From positions 1-64,000 of the forward strand of contig NZ_VXKJ01000026.1 of the NCBI RefSeq assembly GCF_008693075.1: 64,000 nt of DNA. The letters are read 5' to 3'. The stretch is from Corynebacterium phocae. Its GTDB lineage: Bacteria > Actinomycetota > Actinomycetes > Mycobacteriales > Mycobacteriaceae. Below, piece after piece: positions 32,557-43,098 of the stretch. The position numbers and the translations under genes were made by a program. Within the stretch, counting starts at the first letter, position 1, and each line of letters starts with the position of its first letter. A model generated the notes under the pieces. It searched no databases, was not told the origin of the DNA, and was given only the letters and a program-made list of their open reading frames with translations.

Positions 32557-35500
32557 TTAACGGATGTGTAGCGGCAGATGGTCGTAAATCCGCTGGAACA
32601 GCGGTCCAACTCCGGGTAGCTGGAGGGCGGATAGGAGCAGCGTCGCAATGGTAATGATGGCGGCTACAACGGTGGCGGGAATCCACCATTGCGAGGAATC
32701 CGAGCTTCCCGTTTCTCCGCGCGAAGGGGCTTCCACCACTTCCGTTGTTCCGTCGGTGTAATGAATTTCCCAGCGGCCGTCGGCTGCGGAGTTGATTGAA
32801 GCTATACCGCGTCCGTCGTGGCCGTCGCGGCCATCCTGACCGGCTTTACCGTCTTGGCCTTGAAGCTGTGACAGCGGCCCTAGATCTTTGACAGTGCCGT
32901 CGCTTAACGTAATGAGGAGATGACCAGCGCCGTTGGTCTGAACCTTGGTGATTCCTCCCCCTGGCGCTCCTTGTGGGCCTTGTGGTCCTGCGGGTCCGGT
33001 GTTGCCTTGTGGGCCTTGTGGTCCTGCGGGTCCGGTGTTGCCTTGTGGGCCTTGTGGTCCTGCGGGTCCGGTGTTGCCTTGTGGGCCTTGTGGGCCAACC
33101 ACGTTGCCCAGATCCTGGGAGGTGCCGTTGGTGTAGAAAACCCAGAGGTGGCCGTCATCGGTCGTTTCGAAGCGGTCTACGATACGAGGTGAGTCCGCGG
33201 CCATGACCGTGAGCGTGGACGCCGTGCGTTCAGGGCTATTCTGCTTAATGCTTACGGCTAATTTTTCGCCCTCGGGTTTAACGTCCAGAATTTTGAAGTG
33301 GAAGTGGCCGTCCTTGTAACCCAGCGGCTTTAGGTTCTCCGACGCCGAATCATAAGAAAGGCCGCCAGGCAGATCATCGATAGCAACAAAATCAGAGTCG
33401 ACCACATTAGCCATTTCCCCGCGGAGAGCGGTAGGCAGTGGAATGGACACGATGTCGTTTTCGGTTGCGTGGGTGCTTTTCCTAAACTCCGAAAAGACGT
33501 CGTCTTTAAGGTGAAACCCAACTTTGAGGGGATCGTGGTCAGAGGAGCGGTACGGGGACTGGTCGTAGAAGTTGACTACGTTCTGGTTGTATTCGGAGTA
33601 CTCAAAAGCGCGGGGCTCATCGGCGTTGATGTCCCAGACCTGGACGTCGGAGATTTTGCCGGCGGCCTGTTCATTGACAATGAGGTGATCCAGGGTGCCC
33701 AGCCGGCCGTCGTACATGAATGAGGTACTGGTGTCGTAGTTCTCAGCGGGCACGGAGTAGCCGGCGTCGCGGAAGATGTTCAGCGCGTTTTCGTGCGTAT
33801 TGGCGTTGAAGTCACCCATGAGGAAGATGGGCTTGTCCGCCCAGTCGGTCTGCGCGTCCACGAATTCCAAGACAGCGCGGGACTGTTCATCGCGGAAGAT
33901 GGCGTTGTTGCCCTGGCCGTCATGGCGGTCCTCACCGCCGGCTTTGACGTAGCCCTTGGACTTGAAGTGGTTGGCCACGACCACGATGTGCTCGGCGTTA
34001 GGATCTGTGACGGAGGCGAACTCCTGGGCCATGGGCTCACGGGCGGAGCGGTAGAAGGCGTCGTGCTTGTAAATCCGGGACTCGCCCACAGGGGTGAACT
34101 TGTCCGGGTTGTAGATAAACGCGGTGCGCACCACGTCACCCTTCACGGGCACGTTGGCGGGGGAGGGGACAAACTTCCAGTTGCCGCCGGCCTTGTTGAG
34201 CTCCTCCGTCAGGTGAGCCAGGGCGTCGTCGCGGCGGTTGAGATCCCCGGTGACGGCGTAGGTGTTTTCTACCTCCACCAGCGTCACGATGTCCGTGTTC
34301 AGCTGGTTGATAGCGGAGACAATCTTGGCCTGCTGGCGCTTGAAGTTCTCCTCGTTCCAGGCGCCGCGGGTGGTGCCTTCCTTGACCTTGATGGGGTTGC
34401 CGTCCTTATCTGTGCTGGCGCTATCACCGTATTCGGTGCCCAAGGAGATGAAGTAGTTCAGCACGTTGAACGCGCCGATGGTGTATTCGCTGTCCATCTC
34501 CGGCGCCTGCGGGCGGGATACCTCCCAGCTGATTGGCAGCTCGCTGCTTGTAGAGTTGCCGGTCACCGGCGCTTGCGGCTGGAGCGTCCAGTGCCCGTAG
34601 GCATAGCGCAGCAGCACAGGTTGCTGGAACCTCACCTGGTCGGTAAGCCGCAGGGTCTTAATGGTCTGGCCGCCGTCCTGGGAGAGGTAAGGGACCGGGG
34701 TGTCCTTGTCGCCTGCGGTGTAGTCCCCGGTGCGGCCGTCGTCTAGGTAGATAATCCGCTGCGGGTTCTCACGCAAGAGCCTCTGGGTGGGGGAGTTATC
34801 ATCGTGGGAGGGCAGGTGGTGCTCGGTGGGCGCATAGAGCGGCTTAGTCCCGCCGTTGAGCCCCACCGTGCCATTGACGTGGAGATCGTAGTGGTCGGTC
34901 ACGGTGTGCACGCCGGGTTGGATGAGCATGTTCTCGTAGGCCTCCCGCGCCTTGTCGCCCATGGGTAGCTCATCAATTTTCAGCGGAGTAACCGGGGCAA
35001 GGTCTTCGATAACCTCAATGGACTTCGCGCGGATCTGGGTGTCCTCGTACTTCTCCCGCACGGTTCCAGTGACCTTGACGGACTGGCCAAGCTCGGGGTA
35101 GTCCGTGCCGGCCGGGACGGAGATGAAAATGCCGTGCGAGGGGGCATCGGCGGCATGGGGCGCAGTGCCGGTGCCGGCGGTCTGGATGGTGAAACCGTCA
35201 AAGCCGCCCTCCTTCCACACGCCGGTGACTACGCCCTCGGTGTTGACCTCCTGGCCCTGCATGGTGGACTCCATCTCCGTGCCCTGGATATCCGCGATGG
35301 GCGTAATCACCTGATACGCCGGCAGCAGGTCAGGGTAGTTGCCGGTGGCGTTTTGTGGGGTGGGGTCACCAGCCTGGAAGTCTGCGGCGTTGTTGTCAGT
35401 GTCCTGGCCGTTTGTACGGCTCACAGACTTGGCGTTGCTGTGGCCGGTGGCGGGGCGGGATTCAAAAAGCCCGGACGCGCCGTAGCCCACCTTGTCTATT

Positions 35501-35910
35501 ATCCCCGCCTCCTCGGAGCTTAAGGTCACCGATCCATAGGACGCCGCCAGGCTGAAGCCGGCGTCATAGTCGGCCGGGGGCAGGCCCTTCTCACCGCCGG
35601 AGCCGGTGGCGCCTTTAATGAGGAAGTAGCCCTGCGGCGCGATGTCCACGCGCGGCAGCCGCTTGGATTCCTTGAGCGCTCCCTGCTTGTCGTAATAAGC
35701 AATGTTGGTCCCGGCTAGGGATAAAGGCTTATCCGTGGGGTTATAAAGCTCAATGAAGTCAGAGTCGTAGAGCGCCCCGGAGTTTCCGCCGCCGCCGTGG
35801 ACCTCGTTGATGACAATGCTGTCACCTGCAGGGGCGGCGTAGGCGGTAGGGGTTGTCAAGGACGTAACTAGCGCGGCAATGCTCAAGATACCTAGGCGCT
35901 GAGGGGACAT
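32557..35910 (-). CDS. ExeM/NucH-type extracellular endonuclease with collagen-like tail
   Basis: A 1117-residue secreted protein. It carries a signal peptide (1-25), a lamin-tail domain (about 29-160; [16 protein letters not shown]), an OB-fold-like region (about 200-330) typical of ExeM nucleases, and an endonuclease/exonuclease/phosphatase domain (about 475-800; [43 protein letters not shown]). Then come a short extra domain, collagen-like [12 protein letters not shown] triplets (about 938-980), a second collagen-like run ([17 protein letters not shown], near 1015) and a membrane helix near 1085-1105. It should degrade extracellular DNA as a phosphate or nucleotide source, which fits the neighbouring purine and phosphate genes. 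The collagen-like stalk with a membrane anchor suggests surface display rather than full release. Confidence 0.9.
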   Translation of the reverse strand: MSPQRLGILSIAALVTSLTTPTAYAAPAGDSIVINEVHGGGGNSGALYDSDFIELYNPTDKPLSLAGTNIAYYDKQGALKESKRLPRVDIAPQGYFLIKGATGSGGEKGLPPADYDAGFSLAASYGSVTLSSEEAGIIDKVGYGASGLFESRPATGHSNAKSVSRTNGQDTDNNAADFQAGDPTPQNATGNYPDLLPAYQVITPIADIQGTEMESTMQGQEVNTEGVVTGVWKEGGFDGFTIQTAGTGTAPHAADAPSHGIFISVPAGTDYPELGQSVKVTGTVREKYEDTQIRAKSIEVIEDLAPVTPLKIDELPMGDKAREAYENMLIQPGVHTVTDHYDLHVNGTVGLNGGTKPLYAPTEHHLPSHDDNSPTQRLLRENPQRIIYLDDGRTGDYTAGDKDTPVPYLSQDGGQTIKTLRLTDQVRFQQPVLLRYAYGHWTLQPQAPVTGNSTSSELPISWEVSRPQAPEMDSEYTIGAFNVLNYFISLGTEYGDSASTDKDGNPIKVKEGTTRGAWNEENFKRQQAKIVSAINQLNTDIVTLVEVENTYAVTGDLNRRDDALAHLTEELNKAGGNWKFVPSPANVPVKGDVVRTAFIYNPDKFTPVGESRIYKHDAFYRSAREPMAQEFASVTDPNAEHIVVVANHFKSKGYVKAGGEDRHDGQGNNAIFRDEQSRAVLEFVDAQTDWADKPIFLMGDFNANTHENALNIFRDAGYSVPAENYDTSTSFMYDGRLGTLDHLIVNEQAAGKISDVQVWDINADEPRAFEYSEYNQNVVNFYDQSPYRSSDHDPLKVGFHLKDDVFSEFRKSTHATENDIVSIPLPTALRGEMANVVDSDFVAIDDLPGGLSYDSASENLKPLGYKDGHFHFKILDVKPEGEKLAVSIKQNSPERTASTLTVMAADSPRIVDRFETTDDGHLWVFYTNGTSQDLGNVVGPQGPQGNTGPAGPQGPQGNTGPAGPQGPQGNTGPAGPQGPQGAPGGGITKVQTNGAGHLLITLSDGTVKDLGPLSQLQGQDGKAGQDGRDGHDGRGIASINSAADGRWEIHYTDGTTEVVEAPSRGETGSSDSSQWWIPATVVAAIITIATLLLSALQLPGVGPLFQRIYDHLPLHIR
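32969..33096 (-). repeat. 36-bp exact tandem repeats coding the collagen-like stalk
   Basis: A 36-bp unit starts at 32969, 33005 and 33041, with a partial fourth from 33077. Each unit encodes twelve residues, four Gly-x-y triplets. The copies are identical, so length should vary by slippage without breaking the frame. Confidence 0.9.
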
Positions 35911-36028
35911 GGTTAGCCTCCAAGGGTTGGGGTTGGATGCTTAAAAGTTTAGCTGGATAGGTTTTCGCTCCCCAATCGCGATAGACTGAGCAGGCATTTG
36001 TAGCTACGCACAGTAAGGCAGAAAAATC

Positions 36029-36262
36029 ATGGCTCGTGTTGTTGTCAATGTCATGCCCAAGGCAGAAATCCTGGACCCGCAGGGACAAGCAGTTGTCCGC
36101 GCGCTGGGTCGAATTGGTGTTTCCGGGGTCAATGACGTCCGTCAGGGAAAGCGTTTTGAAATCGAAGTAGATGACTCGGTATCCAAGGAAGACCTGCACA
36201 AAGTTGCAGAGACCTTGCTTGCCAACACCGTTATCGAGGACTTTACCGTGGAGGTCTCCTAA
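36029..36262 (+). CDS. purS: FGAM synthase small subunit
   Basis: A 77-residue protein (MARVVVNVMPKAEILDPQG, with VRQGKRFEIEVDD in the middle). This is PurS, the small dimeric subunit that bridges the PurQ glutaminase and the PurL synthase. AAGGCAG lies before the ATG at 36029. The stop TAA abuts the purQ GTG, so the subunits are co-translated. First gene of purSQL, 118 bp from the divergent nuclease. Confidence 0.95.
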   Translation: MARVVVNVMPKAEILDPQGQAVVRALGRIGVSGVNDVRQGKRFEIEVDDSVSKEDLHKVAETLLANTVIEDFTVEVS

Positions 36263-36940
36263 GTGAGTGCAAAGATTGGTGTCATTACCTTTCCCGGCAC
36301 CTTGGATGACGTAGACGCCGCGCGTGCGGTGCGTCTGGCTGGTGCGGAAGCCGTGAGCCTGTGGCACGCGGATGAAGACTTGAAAAACGTTGACGCCGTA
36401 GTAGTACCCGGCGGGTTTTCTTACGGGGACTACCTGCGCACCGGCGCAATTTCTGCGCTGGCGCCAGTCATGCGCGCCGTGATTGACGCCGCCGGCAAAG
36501 GAATGCCCGTCCTGGGCATTTGCAACGGCTTCCAGATTCTGACTGAAGCCGGCCTGCTGCCGGGCGCGCTGACCCGCAACAAGGGCCTGCACTTCCACTG
36601 CGTGGACACTTTCCTGACCGTGGATAACGCCAACACGGCGTGGACCACCGAGTTTGAGTCCGGTTCCAAGATCCTGGTTCCGGCTAAGCACGGGGAGGGC
36701 CGCTTCCAGGCCAGCGCTGAAACAGTGAAGCAGCTGGAGGAAGAAGGCCGCGTGGTCTTCCGCTATACGGATAACTTCAACGGCTCCGTCAACGACATTG
36801 CCGGAATCACCAATGAGACCGGCCGCGTGGTTGGACTCATGCCGCACCCAGAGCACGCCGTAGAGACCCTCACCGGGCCGTCCACGGATGGTCTGGGTCT
36901 TTTTGTCTCCGCCATCAACGCTATTACCAAAGGAGCTTAA
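36263..36940 (+). CDS. purQ: FGAM synthase glutaminase subunit
   Basis: A 225-residue class I glutamine amidotransferase. The catalytic Cys lies in VLGICNGFQ, and the His/Glu pair in [10 protein letters not shown]. Oxyanion and substrate motifs [14 protein letters not shown] and GRF are present. It supplies ammonia from glutamine to PurL for conversion of FGAR to FGAM. The GTG start directly follows the purS stop; purL starts 3 bp after its stop. Confidence 0.96.
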   Translation: MSAKIGVITFPGTLDDVDAARAVRLAGAEAVSLWHADEDLKNVDAVVVPGGFSYGDYLRTGAISALAPVMRAVIDAAGKGMPVLGICNGFQILTEAGLLPGALTRNKGLHFHCVDTFLTVDNANTAWTTEFESGSKILVPAKHGEGRFQASAETVKQLEEEGRVVFRYTDNFNGSVNDIAGITNETGRVVGLMPHPEHAVETLTGPSTDGLGLFVSAINAITKGA

Positions 36941-36943
36941 CCC

Positions 36944-39208
36944 GTGACCGTTCATAACGACACCGTTGAGCAAGCAACCTCTAGCCCGGAGCAGGCGCAG
37001 CCCTACCGCGAGCTGGGGCTCAAAGACGATGAGTACGCCCGCATCAAAGACATCCTGGGCCGCCGCCCCACCGACGCGGAGCTGACCATGTACTCCGTCA
37101 TGTGGTCCGAGCACTGCTCGTACAAGTCCTCCAAGACGCACCTGCGCTACTTCGGTGAGACCATGACCGCGGAGATGGGTGAGAAGATCCTAGCCGGTAT
37201 TGGTGAAAACGCCGGCGTGGTAGACATCGGAGACGGCAACGCGGTGACCTTCCGCGTGGAGTCCCACAACCACCCCTCCTACGTGGAGCCGCACCAGGGT
37301 GCAGCCACCGGCGTAGGCGGAATTGTCCGCGACATCATGGCCATGGGCGCACGCCCCATCGCCGTGATGGACCAGCTGCGCTTCGGCGCTGCCGATGCCC
37401 CCGACACCAAGCGCGTCCTGCCCGGCGTCGTGGATGGCATTTCCCACTACGGCAACTGCCTGGGCCTGCCCAACATTGGCGGGGAAACCGTTTTTGATGA
37501 CTCCTATGCCGGCAACCCGCTGGTCAACGCCCTGTGCGTGGGCACTCTGCGGGTGGATGACCTCAAGCTGGCCTTTGCCTCTGGCAAGGGCAACAAGGTT
37601 ATCTTGTTCGGCTCCCGCACCGGACTAGACGGGATTGGCGGGGTGTCCGTACTGGCGTCCGACACCTTCGAAGACGGAGCGGAGCGCAAACTGCCCGCAG
37701 TGCAGGTAGGCGACCCCTTCGCGGAGAAGGTCCTCATTGAGTGCTGCCTGGACCTCTACCACGCCGGCGTGGTCGTGGGCATCCAGGACTTGGGCGGCGC
37801 GGGCTTGGCCTGTGCGACCTCTGAACTGGCGGCATCGGGAGATGGTGGCATGGAAATCAATTTGGACGCCGTACCGCTGCGCGCAGAAAACATGACCGCC
37901 GCGGAAATCCTGGCCTCCGAATCCCAAGAGCGCATGTGCGCCGTGGTGGCCCCGGAGAACGTGGACAAGTTCCTAGAAATCTGCGCCCACTGGGACGTCA
38001 CCTGCGCCGAAATCGGTGAGGTCACCGACGGCACCCGCCTTATCATCCGCCATCAGGGTGAAGTAGTGGTGGACGCGCCGCCGTCAACCATCGCTGATGA
38101 GGCCCCGGAATACAACCGCCCCTACGCCCGGCCTGAGTGGCAAGACGAGCTGCAGAAATTCACCGGCGTGCCCACCGCACCGCTGGGTGAGGCCCTCACC
38201 AAGCTGGTTGCCTCCCCCGCACTGTGCTCCCGTGATTTCATCACCAACCAATACGACCGCTACGTGCGCGGCAACACCGTGCAAGCCAGCCACTCCGACT
38301 CCGGCGTGCTGCGCATTGATGAGGAAACCGGGCGCGGCGTGGCGGTGTCCGCTGACGCCTCTGGCCGCTACACCAAGCTCGAACCCAACACCGGCGCACG
38401 CCTGGCCCTGGCGGAGGCCTACCGCAACGTGGCCGTCACCGGCGCCACCCCGGTGGCTATCACCAACTGCCTGAACTACGGCTCCCCGGAAAACCCGGAC
38501 GTGATGTGGCAGTTCCGCGAGTCCGTGCACGGCCTGGCCGACGGCGCCGTGGAGCTGGGTATTCCCGTCTCCGGCGGCAACGTGTCCTTCTACAACCAGA
38601 CCGGTGATGAGCCCATCCTGCCCACTCCCGTGGTGGGCGTGCTGGGCGTATTCGATGACGTCTCCAAGTCCATCGGCCACAGCGTCTCCAAGCCCGCGGA
38701 GCTCATCTTGTTGGGTGAGACCATGGATGAGTTTGGCGGTTCCATCTGGCAGCAAGTCTCCACTGGTGAGCTGGGCGGCCTGCCGCCCAAGGTGGACCTG
38801 GCCAATGAAAAGCGCCTGGTGGACTTCTTTAGCGGTGCTGAAGACGTCTTGGCTGCGCACGACCTGTCCGAGGGCGGCCTAGCAGTGGCCGCGTTTGAGA
38901 TGGTAAAGCGCGCCGGGCTGGGAGTGGACCTGGACTTGTCCGCCGTCCACGCGGATGACTTCGTGGCGGCCTTCTCCGAGTCCGCCTCCCGCGCGCTCGT
39001 AGCTTGTGACGCTGAGCGTGTGGACGCCGTGCTGGCCCGCGCCGCTGAATGCGGTGTACCGGCTGTACGCGTGGGCGCGGTCAATGACTCCGGCAACTTC
39101 ACCTTCGGTGGCCAGACCGTGGCCGTGGCTGACCTGGTTGCCGCCTGGTCCGCCACGCTGCCCGACCTTTTTGGTCACGCGGTGGGCGCTAACTCCGTAG
39201 TGGAGTAA
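36944..39208 (+). CDS. purL: FGAM synthase catalytic subunit (small type)
   Basis: A 754-residue PurL of the three-subunit type (the single-chain enzyme is about 1300 residues). It shows [15 protein letters not shown] with the catalytic His, [32 protein letters not shown] for ATP binding, and [11 protein letters not shown] in the second half. It uses ATP and PurQ-derived ammonia to make FGAM. The start is GTG 3 bp after purQ. A strong hairpin terminator follows at 39224-39250. Confidence 0.96.
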   Translation: MTVHNDTVEQATSSPEQAQPYRELGLKDDEYARIKDILGRRPTDAELTMYSVMWSEHCSYKSSKTHLRYFGETMTAEMGEKILAGIGENAGVVDIGDGNAVTFRVESHNHPSYVEPHQGAATGVGGIVRDIMAMGARPIAVMDQLRFGAADAPDTKRVLPGVVDGISHYGNCLGLPNIGGETVFDDSYAGNPLVNALCVGTLRVDDLKLAFASGKGNKVILFGSRTGLDGIGGVSVLASDTFEDGAERKLPAVQVGDPFAEKVLIECCLDLYHAGVVVGIQDLGGAGLACATSELAASGDGGMEINLDAVPLRAENMTAAEILASESQERMCAVVAPENVDKFLEICAHWDVTCAEIGEVTDGTRLIIRHQGEVVVDAPPSTIADEAPEYNRPYARPEWQDELQKFTGVPTAPLGEALTKLVASPALCSRDFITNQYDRYVRGNTVQASHSDSGVLRIDEETGRGVAVSADASGRYTKLEPNTGARLALAEAYRNVAVTGATPVAITNCLNYGSPENPDVMWQFRESVHGLADGAVELGIPVSGGNVSFYNQTGDEPILPTPVVGVLGVFDDVSKSIGHSVSKPAELILLGETMDEFGGSIWQQVSTGELGGLPPKVDLANEKRLVDFFSGAEDVLAAHDLSEGGLAVAAFEMVKRAGLGVDLDLSAVHADDFVAAFSESASRALVACDAERVDAVLARAAECGVPAVRVGAVNDSGNFTFGGQTVAVADLVAAWSATLPDLFGHAVGANSVVE

Positions 39209-39223
39209 AGCGCACCTCTGACC

Positions 39224-39254
39224 GGCCGGCCCCCTTGCTTGGGGCCGGCCTTCG
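39224..39254 (+). terminator. Hairpin terminator of purSQL
   Basis: GGCCGGCCCC (39224-39233) pairs perfectly with GGGGCCGGCC (39241-39250) around a 7-nt loop and is followed by TTCG. It begins 15 bp after the purL stop. Confidence 0.7.
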
Positions 39255-39285
39255 CGGTTGTACGGCCCATTGTTGTTAGCTCAGC

Positions 39286-39480
39286 CGGTGCCCGGTGACG
39301 TTGGTTGGTAGATAACCTCCGGCGACGCCTGTACCTCTTTCCAGTTTGCGCCGGGACGGTGTCGTTCGTTGGTAGAAAATCTCTGGCGACGCCTGTACCT
39401 CTTTCCAGTTTGCGCCGGGACAGTGTCGTTCGTTGGTAGATAATCTCTGGCGACGCCTGGTTTAGGACTTATCTACCAAT
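39286..39480. repeat. 64-bp tandem repeat with an inverted terminal copy of its core
   Basis: TTGGTAGATAA-type cores lie at 39305, 39369 and 39433, exactly 64 bp apart. The intervening sequence, including CGACGCCTGTACCTCTTTCC, is nearly identical between the first two. The array is closed by TTATCTACCAA (39469-39479), the reverse complement of the core. No coding frame is visible; it lies between purL and the mycolyltransferase 3' end. Confidence 0.85.
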
Positions 39481-39500
39481 GGACGGACATGTGGTGATCT

Positions 39501-40538
39501 TTAAAGATCGCGGGCGCCAATCGTGCGGGCGATAGTTTGGGCCCAGCTGACCTTCATCTCATGGGCAAAAAGCCCGAAGGTGTGCGCACCCAGCGGAGAG
39601 TAGTAATGGTTGACGCGAACTCCCGCCTGGCGGGCGGAGCGGACAAAGTCAGCGGTACACATGTTGGATACCCGCTCAACCAGCTGGGGGCCAATAGCTG
39701 ACTTCAAGGACTGGGAACCAATGTCCGGGCCGCCGGGAATTCCGGAGGCGGAAGCAGTGAAAACCTCAACGTCGCGCAGGAGGTGCAAGTTGGACGCGGG
39801 GTCATTGTTGCGCCAGGCGGGACCGCCCGGCAGGCCCCAAGCGTTCATGGAACTGCCACCGCCGGAGGACATCATGGCTGAGGCTACCGTCGCGCCTAGA
39901 GGACTAGACTGCATTGGGCATCCAGAGTAGGAAGCAGCGGCGCGGAAACGTGCTGAATTGTGCGCAGCGATGTTTAAGGCGGCGGCACCGGTGGAAGAAA
40001 GCCCCGCTACGGCATCTACCCCAGTTCCGCCAAAAGCCGCGTCAATAAGCGGTGGAAGTTCGCGTCCAACGTAGGTACTCCACCTGTTGACACCAAGAAT
40101 TGGGTCAGGGGAGCTCCAGTCGGTGTACAGGGAATACGGTCCACCCAGCGGCATGACAACGTTGACGTTTTTTCGAGCAAACCAGGGTTTGACGTCAGTA
40201 CTGACCAGCCAGTTGAGGCCTTGTTGCCCGCCCTCAATTCCTGGAAGCAGGTAGAAGCTGGGGCGCGGGCCCGGAGCATTTTCGGGGACTAGGACGTTAT
40301 TTTCAATTATGGCGCGGTTGGCAGGCGACCACACGCGCACGCGCCAGTGGTTAGCGTGGACGTGGGTCTTTTCCACGATGAAGGCGTTGTTTCCCAACCA
40401 CGGCTGCGGGTTGTTGGCCAGGGTTTCTGCGACTTTTCCGGGAAGGTGGCTGGAAAGTTGGGCGTTGGCCACCGCCGGGGTGGTGAGCAAGCAGGCGCTG
40501 AGAGCAAGAGCGATCTTGAGGGGAGAAGAAAAAACCAT
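39501..40538 (-). CDS. Corynomycolyltransferase / antigen 85-like esterase
   Basis: A 345-residue secreted alpha/beta hydrolase. Signal peptide 1-26 (ANA). The nucleophile Ser181 is in AGLSSTGAAA, the catalytic His in LGAHTFGLF near the C-terminus, and the fold-typical WSSPDPILGVNRW segment is present. The antigen 85 family transfers mycolic acids between trehalose monomycolates and to arabinogalactan, building the outer mycomembrane. This is one of the shorter corynebacterial forms without a C-terminal extension. TAAGAT sits 6 nt before the ATG, suggesting a leaderless message. Confidence 0.9.
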   Translation of the reverse strand: MVFSSPLKIALALSACLLTTPAVANAQLSSHLPGKVAETLANNPQPWLGNNAFIVEKTHVHANHWRVRVWSPANRAIIENNVLVPENAPGPRPSFYLLPGIEGGQQGLNWLVSTDVKPWFARKNVNVVMPLGGPYSLYTDWSSPDPILGVNRWSTYVGRELPPLIDAAFGGTGVDAVAGLSSTGAAALNIAAHNSARFRAAASYSGCPMQSSPLGATVASAMMSSGGGSSMNAWGLPGGPAWRNNDPASNLHLLRDVEVFTASASGIPGGPDIGSQSLKSAIGPQLVERVSNMCTADFVRSARQAGVRVNHYYSPLGAHTFGLFAHEMKVSWAQTIARTIGARDL

Positions 40539-40860
40539 AGCTAGATCTTATCGTGTTTGGTTGCCGGGCGGGCTATTAAACCTCTAAAACATCCGCAGCC
40601 CGCACCTGCTAAGCTTACGCCAGCGTAGGTTAGGTGCGCAGGCCGGTTGCGCAGGCCGGGTACGTAGGCTTGATGCGTAGGTGGCTTGATGCATAGGTTG
40701 GCCGCGCTGGCCGCGATTGTGTGCAGCTGGCAGGGTGGTTGAACTTCCGCCATCACGGGGAGCACTGTGCAGACCGCCCGTGTGCCGGATGACCCCGGGG
40801 CCTGCGGCCAGGGGTAACTGGGCCACCAAGCCCCGCCCAACTTTAGTGAAAGGAGCCCCG
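40539..40860. other. 322-bp gap with a degenerate GTAGGTT/GCGCAGGCCGG tandem array
   Basis: From about 40617 to 40720 the sequence cycles through imperfect 10-20 bp units of the kind TGCGCAGGCCGG, TACGTAGGCTTGATGCG and TAGGTGGCTTGATGC. The remainder shows only the mycolyltransferase -10 (40545-40550, minus strand) and the AAAGGAG ribosome site of the next gene (40849-40855). No gene is supported. Confidence 0.65.
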
Positions 40861-41553
40861 GTGGTAGAAAAGCGCCCAGAAACCGTGATTGAAAAGACGC
40901 TCTTAGTGGCGGACAGGGGGCCGCGCCCGCTGGTGCGTGGCTGGTTGCATGCGGGCGCGGCGCTGCTATCGCTGATAGTTGCCACGGTGCTGGCCACCTT
41001 TTCCTGGATGACACTGGCGTGGTGGCAGGCCCTAGGAGTGAACGTTTATTGCCTGGGGTTGGTGGTTTTGTTCGGGGTTTCGGCTGCTTATCACCTTATC
41101 CCGTGGCGGTCCCCGGCTACGGTGGCGTGGTGGCGCCGGGCGGACCACGCCGTTATCGCAGTATTTATTGCCGCCACGTACACGCCCATGCTGCTAATTG
41201 TGACCCCGGATGCCTGGTGGATGCTGCTGATAGCGTGGGTGGGCGCGGCCGCGGCGGCGGTGCTGAACCTAGCGTGGATTGAGCACCCGCGGGCGCTGGA
41301 CGTGGTGGTCTATCTTTCTTTGGGGTGGCTTATCATCCCCCTGATTCCCCAAGTCTGGTCCCACGCGGGAGCCGGAGTGGTGTGGCTGCTGTTTGCCGGC
41401 GGGGTCATTTATTCCCTGGGGGCGCTGGTGTACGGGTTTAAGTGGCCCGGCCGCAACGCCCGGTGGTTTGGCTATCACGAGCATTTCCACGCCGCCACGG
41501 TAGTAGCGGCAGCCATTCATTTGGTGGCCATGTGGATAGTGGTGGCGCGCTAG
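40861..41553 (+). CDS. PAQR / hemolysin III family membrane protein
   Basis: A 230-residue protein with seven predicted membrane helices. The family signature residues are visible: RGWLHAGAAL early, SAAYHLIPW after helix two, RRADHAVIAVFIAATYTP in helix three, and the late HEHFHAATVVAAAIH with conserved His residues that in PAQR proteins bind zinc. Bacterial members are often called hemolysin III, but haemolytic activity is not established for most; roles in membrane lipid balance have been proposed. The GTG at 40861 is 5 nt after AAGGAG. The longer frame from 40717 is intergenic repeat. Confidence 0.88.
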   Translation: MVEKRPETVIEKTLLVADRGPRPLVRGWLHAGAALLSLIVATVLATFSWMTLAWWQALGVNVYCLGLVVLFGVSAAYHLIPWRSPATVAWWRRADHAVIAVFIAATYTPMLLIVTPDAWWMLLIAWVGAAAAAVLNLAWIEHPRALDVVVYLSLGWLIIPLIPQVWSHAGAGVVWLLFAGGVIYSLGALVYGFKWPGRNARWFGYHEHFHAATVVAAAIHLVAMWIVVAR

Positions 41554-41564
41554 TTGGTCTGCCC

Positions 41565-41662
41565 TCCATCTGGTGCGCGGGCTAGTCGGTGCACGGGCTA
41601 GCTGGTGTGCGGGGCTAGTCGGTGCGCGAGCTGGCTGGTGTGCGTACTAGCCGGCGTGCGCG
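41565..41662. repeat. Degenerate GCTAGTCGGTGCGCG tandem array
   Basis: Between the convergent ends of the PAQR and thioesterase genes, about five imperfect units of 18-20 bp (GCTAGTCGGTGCACGG, GCTAGCTGGTGTGCGGG and variants) are repeated head to tail. Confidence 0.75.
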
Positions 41663-42655
41663 TTAGTCGATGTGTTGGACGTTGAGCGGTGCCACCAAAG
41701 GTTGCGGGGAGTACTTACCGCGCAGCTCGCGCAGAATGGTGGCGTGCTCGGCAAGCCGCTTATCCTCCGGGGTTTGCGGAGTGAATTGCCGCGCCATCAC
41801 CGGGTTCCAGTCTTGGTCCATAGCCATGTAGGTCACGGTAGCGTGGATAGCGGTTTCCAGCTGGCTGCGGCCGTCCACTGGCGCTCCGGAGCGCACGTGC
41901 ACGCTCATCTGCATGCTGCGCTTGTCAGTGCGCATCATACGCGCGTCAACCTCAATGAGGTCGCCGATGGAGATGGGCTTATAAAAACGAATTCCGCCGG
42001 CGTAGACCGCCACGGTGTGCTGCGCTGACCACTCGGTGGTACACGCCGTACCGGCTTCATCAATCCACTCCATGGCCGTACCGCCGTGGACTTTTCCGCC
42101 CCAGTTCACGTCCGTGGGTTTGGCAAGGAAGCGGTGGATCATGCGGGGGGCATCGGAAGGGCCGTTGTAAGTCTGTTTATCCATCTCCGCCTCGATGGCC
42201 TGACGCAGTTCAATCCGGGATTTGGCGGTCTCCATAACGCGGCGTTCTTCGTCCGTGGCAGGTTCAAAGCGAGGAACCTGGGTGGGTTTGTTAGTGGAGG
42301 GGTCCTTGGCCACGAAGATGACCAGGCAGTCGCAAGCGCGGGTGAACACGCCTTCCCGGGGGTCAGCAGAACGGACTTCGTTGATGATGTGCATCGAGCT
42401 GCGGCCAGTAAGGGCTATGCGGGAGCGGACCTCCACAATGTGCCCGGAGGGGATAGGGCGGGTGAAGTGAATGTGTCCCACATACGCGGTCACGCAGTAG
42501 GCGCCGGACCACTGGGCGGCGCAGGCGTAGGCGGCTTTATCTATCCATTCGAGGACGCGTCCGCCGCCAATTCCCTGCGCGCCGGCAATAGTAATGTCGG
42601 TTGGGGAGGCCATAAAGCGCAGCGTGATGGACGGGGATTTTTCTGTATGGGGCAT
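41663..42655 (-). CDS. Tandem hotdog-fold acyl-CoA thioesterase
   Basis: A 330-residue protein containing two hotdog domains (about 5-140 and 180-310), each of the YciA/BFIT acyl-CoA thioesterase type. Domain one has [19 protein letters not shown] and domain two [19 protein letters not shown], the two catalytic-region helices, with HIHFTRPI and GIRFYKPI strands. It should hydrolyse medium- or long-chain acyl-CoA. I chose the ATG at 42655 since TATACT sits 7 nt before it; the frame to 42982 is antisense to the next gene. Confidence 0.88.
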   Translation of the reverse strand: MPHTEKSPSITLRFMASPTDITIAGAQGIGGGRVLEWIDKAAYACAAQWSGAYCVTAYVGHIHFTRPIPSGHIVEVRSRIALTGRSSMHIINEVRSADPREGVFTRACDCLVIFVAKDPSTNKPTQVPRFEPATDEERRVMETAKSRIELRQAIEAEMDKQTYNGPSDAPRMIHRFLAKPTDVNWGGKVHGGTAMEWIDEAGTACTTEWSAQHTVAVYAGGIRFYKPISIGDLIEVDARMMRTDKRSMQMSVHVRSGAPVDGRSQLETAIHATVTYMAMDQDWNPVMARQFTPQTPEDKRLAEHATILRELRGKYSPQPLVAPLNVQHID

Positions 42656-42680
42656 GCGTTCAAGTATAGAATCTGGGGCT
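42656..42680. promoter_or_regulatory. 25-bp bidirectional leaderless promoter
   Basis: Minus strand: TATACT (42668-42663), 7 nt, thioesterase ATG. Plus strand: TAGAAT (42667-42672), 8 nt, SCP-like ATG. The two -10 boxes overlap in AGTATAGAAT, so only one polymerase should be able to bind at a time. Confidence 0.6.
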
Positions 42681-43052
42681 ATGGCAAAGAAATATGATCC
42701 GGAGGAGCTGCGTGTGGCGGTGGCGGAGGTCCGCGACTGGGTGGAAGGGCATGGGCCCACCCCACCCCGGGCGCAGGTAGCGCAGGCGGTGCGGCTCACG
42801 GCGCGGGCGGTGGCCCATGACGCGCCGGGGCATAGTGTGGAGTTGCGGGTGCCCCCGTTTGTGGCCGTGCAGTGCATAGATGGTCCGCGGCACACGCGCG
42901 GTACGCCGCCCAATGTGGTGGAGACGGATCCGCTGACGTGGCTCAAGTTGGCGTTGGGGCAGGTAAGCTTTGCTGATGCCACCGTGGCGGGCCAAGTAGA
43001 CGCCTCCGGCGCGCGTGCGTCCGAAATTGCTCAGTGGGTGCCCGTGGTTTAG
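42681..43052 (+). CDS. Sterol carrier family (SCP-like) protein
   Basis: A 123-residue cytosolic protein. The pattern [43 protein letters not shown] (residues about 53-95, split at family motif ends) is that of the small actinobacterial sterol-carrier-like domain. It has a WLKLALG helix and an acidic VSFADA turn. Function is unknown; the fold binds lipids in other proteins. It shares a 25-bp promoter region with the divergent thioesterase, so a linked role in acyl-lipid handling is possible. It ends 46 bp before purF. Confidence 0.82.
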   Translation: MAKKYDPEELRVAVAEVRDWVEGHGPTPPRAQVAQAVRLTARAVAHDAPGHSVELRVPPFVAVQCIDGPRHTRGTPPNVVETDPLTWLKLALGQVSFADATVAGQVDASGARASEIAQWVPVV

Positions 43053-43098
43053 GGTTTGCCGTTTAGTTTTCTAGGGCTTTTGCAGTTATTATGGGGGC

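Noticed and set aside
32969-33096. Regularly spaced repeats that could be taken for a CRISPR array
   Set aside because: Units are contiguous without unique spacers and lie in frame inside the nuclease gene, encoding Gly-x-y triplets.
35822-37141. 439-codon antisense frame across purS, purQ and the nuclease start
   Set aside because: It crosses the promoters and starts of clear genes on the other strand and shows no protein family features.
39286-39480. Direct repeats as a mini-CRISPR
   Set aside because: The sequences between the cores are themselves repeated, so there are no spacers, and no cas genes are nearby.
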